Positions 6,996-7,835 of a stretch of 7,835 nt of DNA are shown here, piece after piece. The translations under genes and the position numbers were made by a program. Under the pieces are notes generated by a model, which did no database searches, had not been told where the DNA came from, and worked only from the letters and a program-made list of their open reading frames with translations. Source of the stretch: Desulfovibrio sp. (GTDB lineage Bacteria; Desulfobacterota; Desulfovibrionia; Desulfovibrionales; Desulfovibrionaceae); contig JAITDR010000011.1 of NCBI GenBank assembly GCA_031282465.1, positions 1 through 7,835 on the forward strand, given 5' to 3'. The first letter of the stretch is position 1. Each line of letters opens with the position of its first letter.

Positions 6996-7624
6996 TGTAT
7001 GACGATGATGACTTTATCCAGCTTTCTGCGGTACAGCACTACGCCTTCTGCCCGCGCCAATGTGCTCTGATTCATCGGGAAATGGTCTGGTCGGAGAACC
7101 AGGCAACGGCGGAAGGGCGACTTTTGCATGAAAAAGCAGACAGCGGGGAGGTGGAAAAGCGCGGCGACCTGAAGCTGGCAACAGGTGTACTGTTGCGCTC
7201 AGCAACTCTTGGCGTAAGCGGCAAAGCAGATATGGTGGAATTACATCGTGAAGACAGGACATGGAAGCCGTACCCGGTGGAATATAAACGAGGCAACGGC
7301 GCTTCGGTACGTGAGGACAGCATCCAGCTTTGTTTACAGGCGATATGTCTTGAAGAGATGTTGAATATCCATATTCCTGAAGGCGCATTGTTTTACGGAA
7401 AAGTCCGCAGGCGCAAGCAAGTTGTCTTTTCAGAAGATCTACGCAGGCAGACAGAAAATATAGTGCTTAAAGTTCACGAACTCTTGAAACAGGACAACTT
7501 ACCCGCACCGCTCAATGACAGGCGATGCACGCAATGTTCGTTATACGAACAGTGCCGTCCTGAAGAAGTTGCTGTACCGGCACGCTCTGTACGCTATTTG
7601 GAAGCATTGCGGAGAAGCGAGTGA
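6995..7624 (+). CDS. cas4: CRISPR adaptation exonuclease Cas4
   Basis: The 209-residue RecB-type nuclease works with Cas1-Cas2 in spacer acquisition, trimming prespacer ends and selecting those with a PAM. The Fe-S cluster ligands are one N-terminal Cys, C19 (CPRQC, with C23 close by), and C178, C181, C187 in RRCTQCSLYEQC near the C terminus. Nuclease residues are H45 (GRLLH), D79 in SGKADMVEL, E96 and K98 in PVEYKRG, and Q111 in the QLCLQ motif. All key residues are present. The ATG at 6995 is preferred; a GTG directly before it (6992) would add one residue. No clear ribosome-binding site precedes it, so translation probably depends on coupling to cas7c. Its stop overlaps the cas1 start by 4 bp (GTGA, 7621-7624). 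Confidence 0.95.
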   Translation: MYDDDDFIQLSAVQHYAFCPRQCALIHREMVWSENQATAEGRLLHEKADSGEVEKRGDLKLATGVLLRSATLGVSGKADMVELHREDRTWKPYPVEYKRGNGASVREDSIQLCLQAICLEEMLNIHIPEGALFYGKVRRRKQVVFSEDLRRQTENIVLKVHELLKQDNLPAPLNDRRCTQCSLYEQCRPEEVAVPARSVRYLEALRRSE

Positions 7625-7835
7625 AACATTTCCTGAACACTCTTTACATAACGTCGCAGGAAACCTATCTGTCAAAAGACGGAGAATGTATATGCGTTCA
7701 TTTTAAGGAGCAAGAAAAGAAAAAAATTCCCATTCATAATATTGGAGGATTGGTATTATTCGGACAGGTGTCGTGCAGTCCGTTTTTACTTGGACACTGT
7801 GCGGAGCACGGCGTAGCGGTATCATGGCTTACAGA
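7621..7835 (+). CDS. cas1: CRISPR integrase Cas1, type I-C, 5' part only
   Basis: From the GTG at 7621 the frame is open for 71 codons to the window edge. It reads KHFLNTLYITSQETYLSKDG, then KKIPIHNIGGLVLFGQVSCS and CAEHGVAVSWLT. This is the characteristic N-terminal beta domain of I-C Cas1, ending in the strand before the catalytic domain. The catalytic Glu, His and Asp residues lie beyond the window and cannot be checked. GGAG at 7611-7614 is a suitable ribosome-binding site, and the start overlaps the cas4 stop. Cas1 with Cas2 integrates new spacers at the leader end of the array. The stretch 7681-7740 is only about 30% GC, well below its neighbours. Confidence 0.93.
   Translation, partial: MKHFLNTLYITSQETYLSKDGECICVHFKEQEKKKIPIHNIGGLVLFGQVSCSPFLLGHCAEHGVAVSWLT

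Noticed and set aside
7625..7835. CRISPR array or leader at the right edge
   Set aside because: The sequence is continuous cas1 coding sequence with no regularly spaced repeats.

Overview
The window holds most of a type I-C (formerly Dvulg/Csd) CRISPR-Cas operon on the + strand: cas3, cas5c, cas8c with an internal in-frame cas11c, cas7c, cas4 and the 5' part of cas1. The left edge carries a divergent chromosomal gene. No CRISPR array and no cas2 lie inside the window; by the usual I-C gene order they should follow cas1, beyond the right edge. The left gene is a DhnA-family class I aldolase that most resembles 2-amino-3,7-dideoxy-D-threo-hept-6-ulosonate (ADH) synthase, the first enzyme of the DKFP route to 3-dehydroquinate. 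That gene in a bacterium, a moderately high GC content and a I-C cas locus together suggest a sulfate reducer of the Desulfovibrio type. This is inference; no rRNA or other taxonomic marker is present.

Layout. 1-545 (-): aldolase/ADH synthase, running off the left edge. 546-855 (-): its long leader, which contains a sigma70-like promoter, a 37-codon leader peptide with the run FWFYFFY, a strong Rho-independent terminator, and an 8-bp alternative pairing that would disrupt that terminator. Together these form a complete ribosome-mediated attenuator sensing Phe, Trp and Tyr. 856-1108: divergent control region for the cas operon, with a weak candidate + promoter and a hairpin plus U-tract ahead of cas3. 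1109-3475: cas3 (HD nuclease-helicase). 3476-3670: a 195-bp gap full of inverted repeats, one of which can fold over the cas5c ribosome-binding site. 3671-4339: cas5c. 4352-6112: cas8c, with a second start at 5705 that yields the small subunit Cas11c. 6115-6981: cas7c. 6995-7624: cas4. 7621 to the right edge: cas1.

How the genes work together. Cas5c processes the pre-crRNA at the repeat hairpin and stays bound to the 5' handle. Cas7c coats the spacer, Cas8c recognises the PAM, and Cas11c subunits line the belly of Cascade. Cas3 is then recruited to nick and degrade the target DNA. Cas4 and Cas1 (with Cas2) select, trim and integrate new spacers. From cas5c to cas1 the genes are tightly packed (gaps of 2-13 bp or a 4-bp overlap), which indicates one transcript.

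The parts that standard annotation would most likely miss are the aromatic leader-peptide attenuator at 626-855 and the internal cas11c. Also easily missed are the structured RNA ahead of cas5c, whose stem resembles many I-C repeat hairpins, and the mini-ORF bridging cas7c and cas4.
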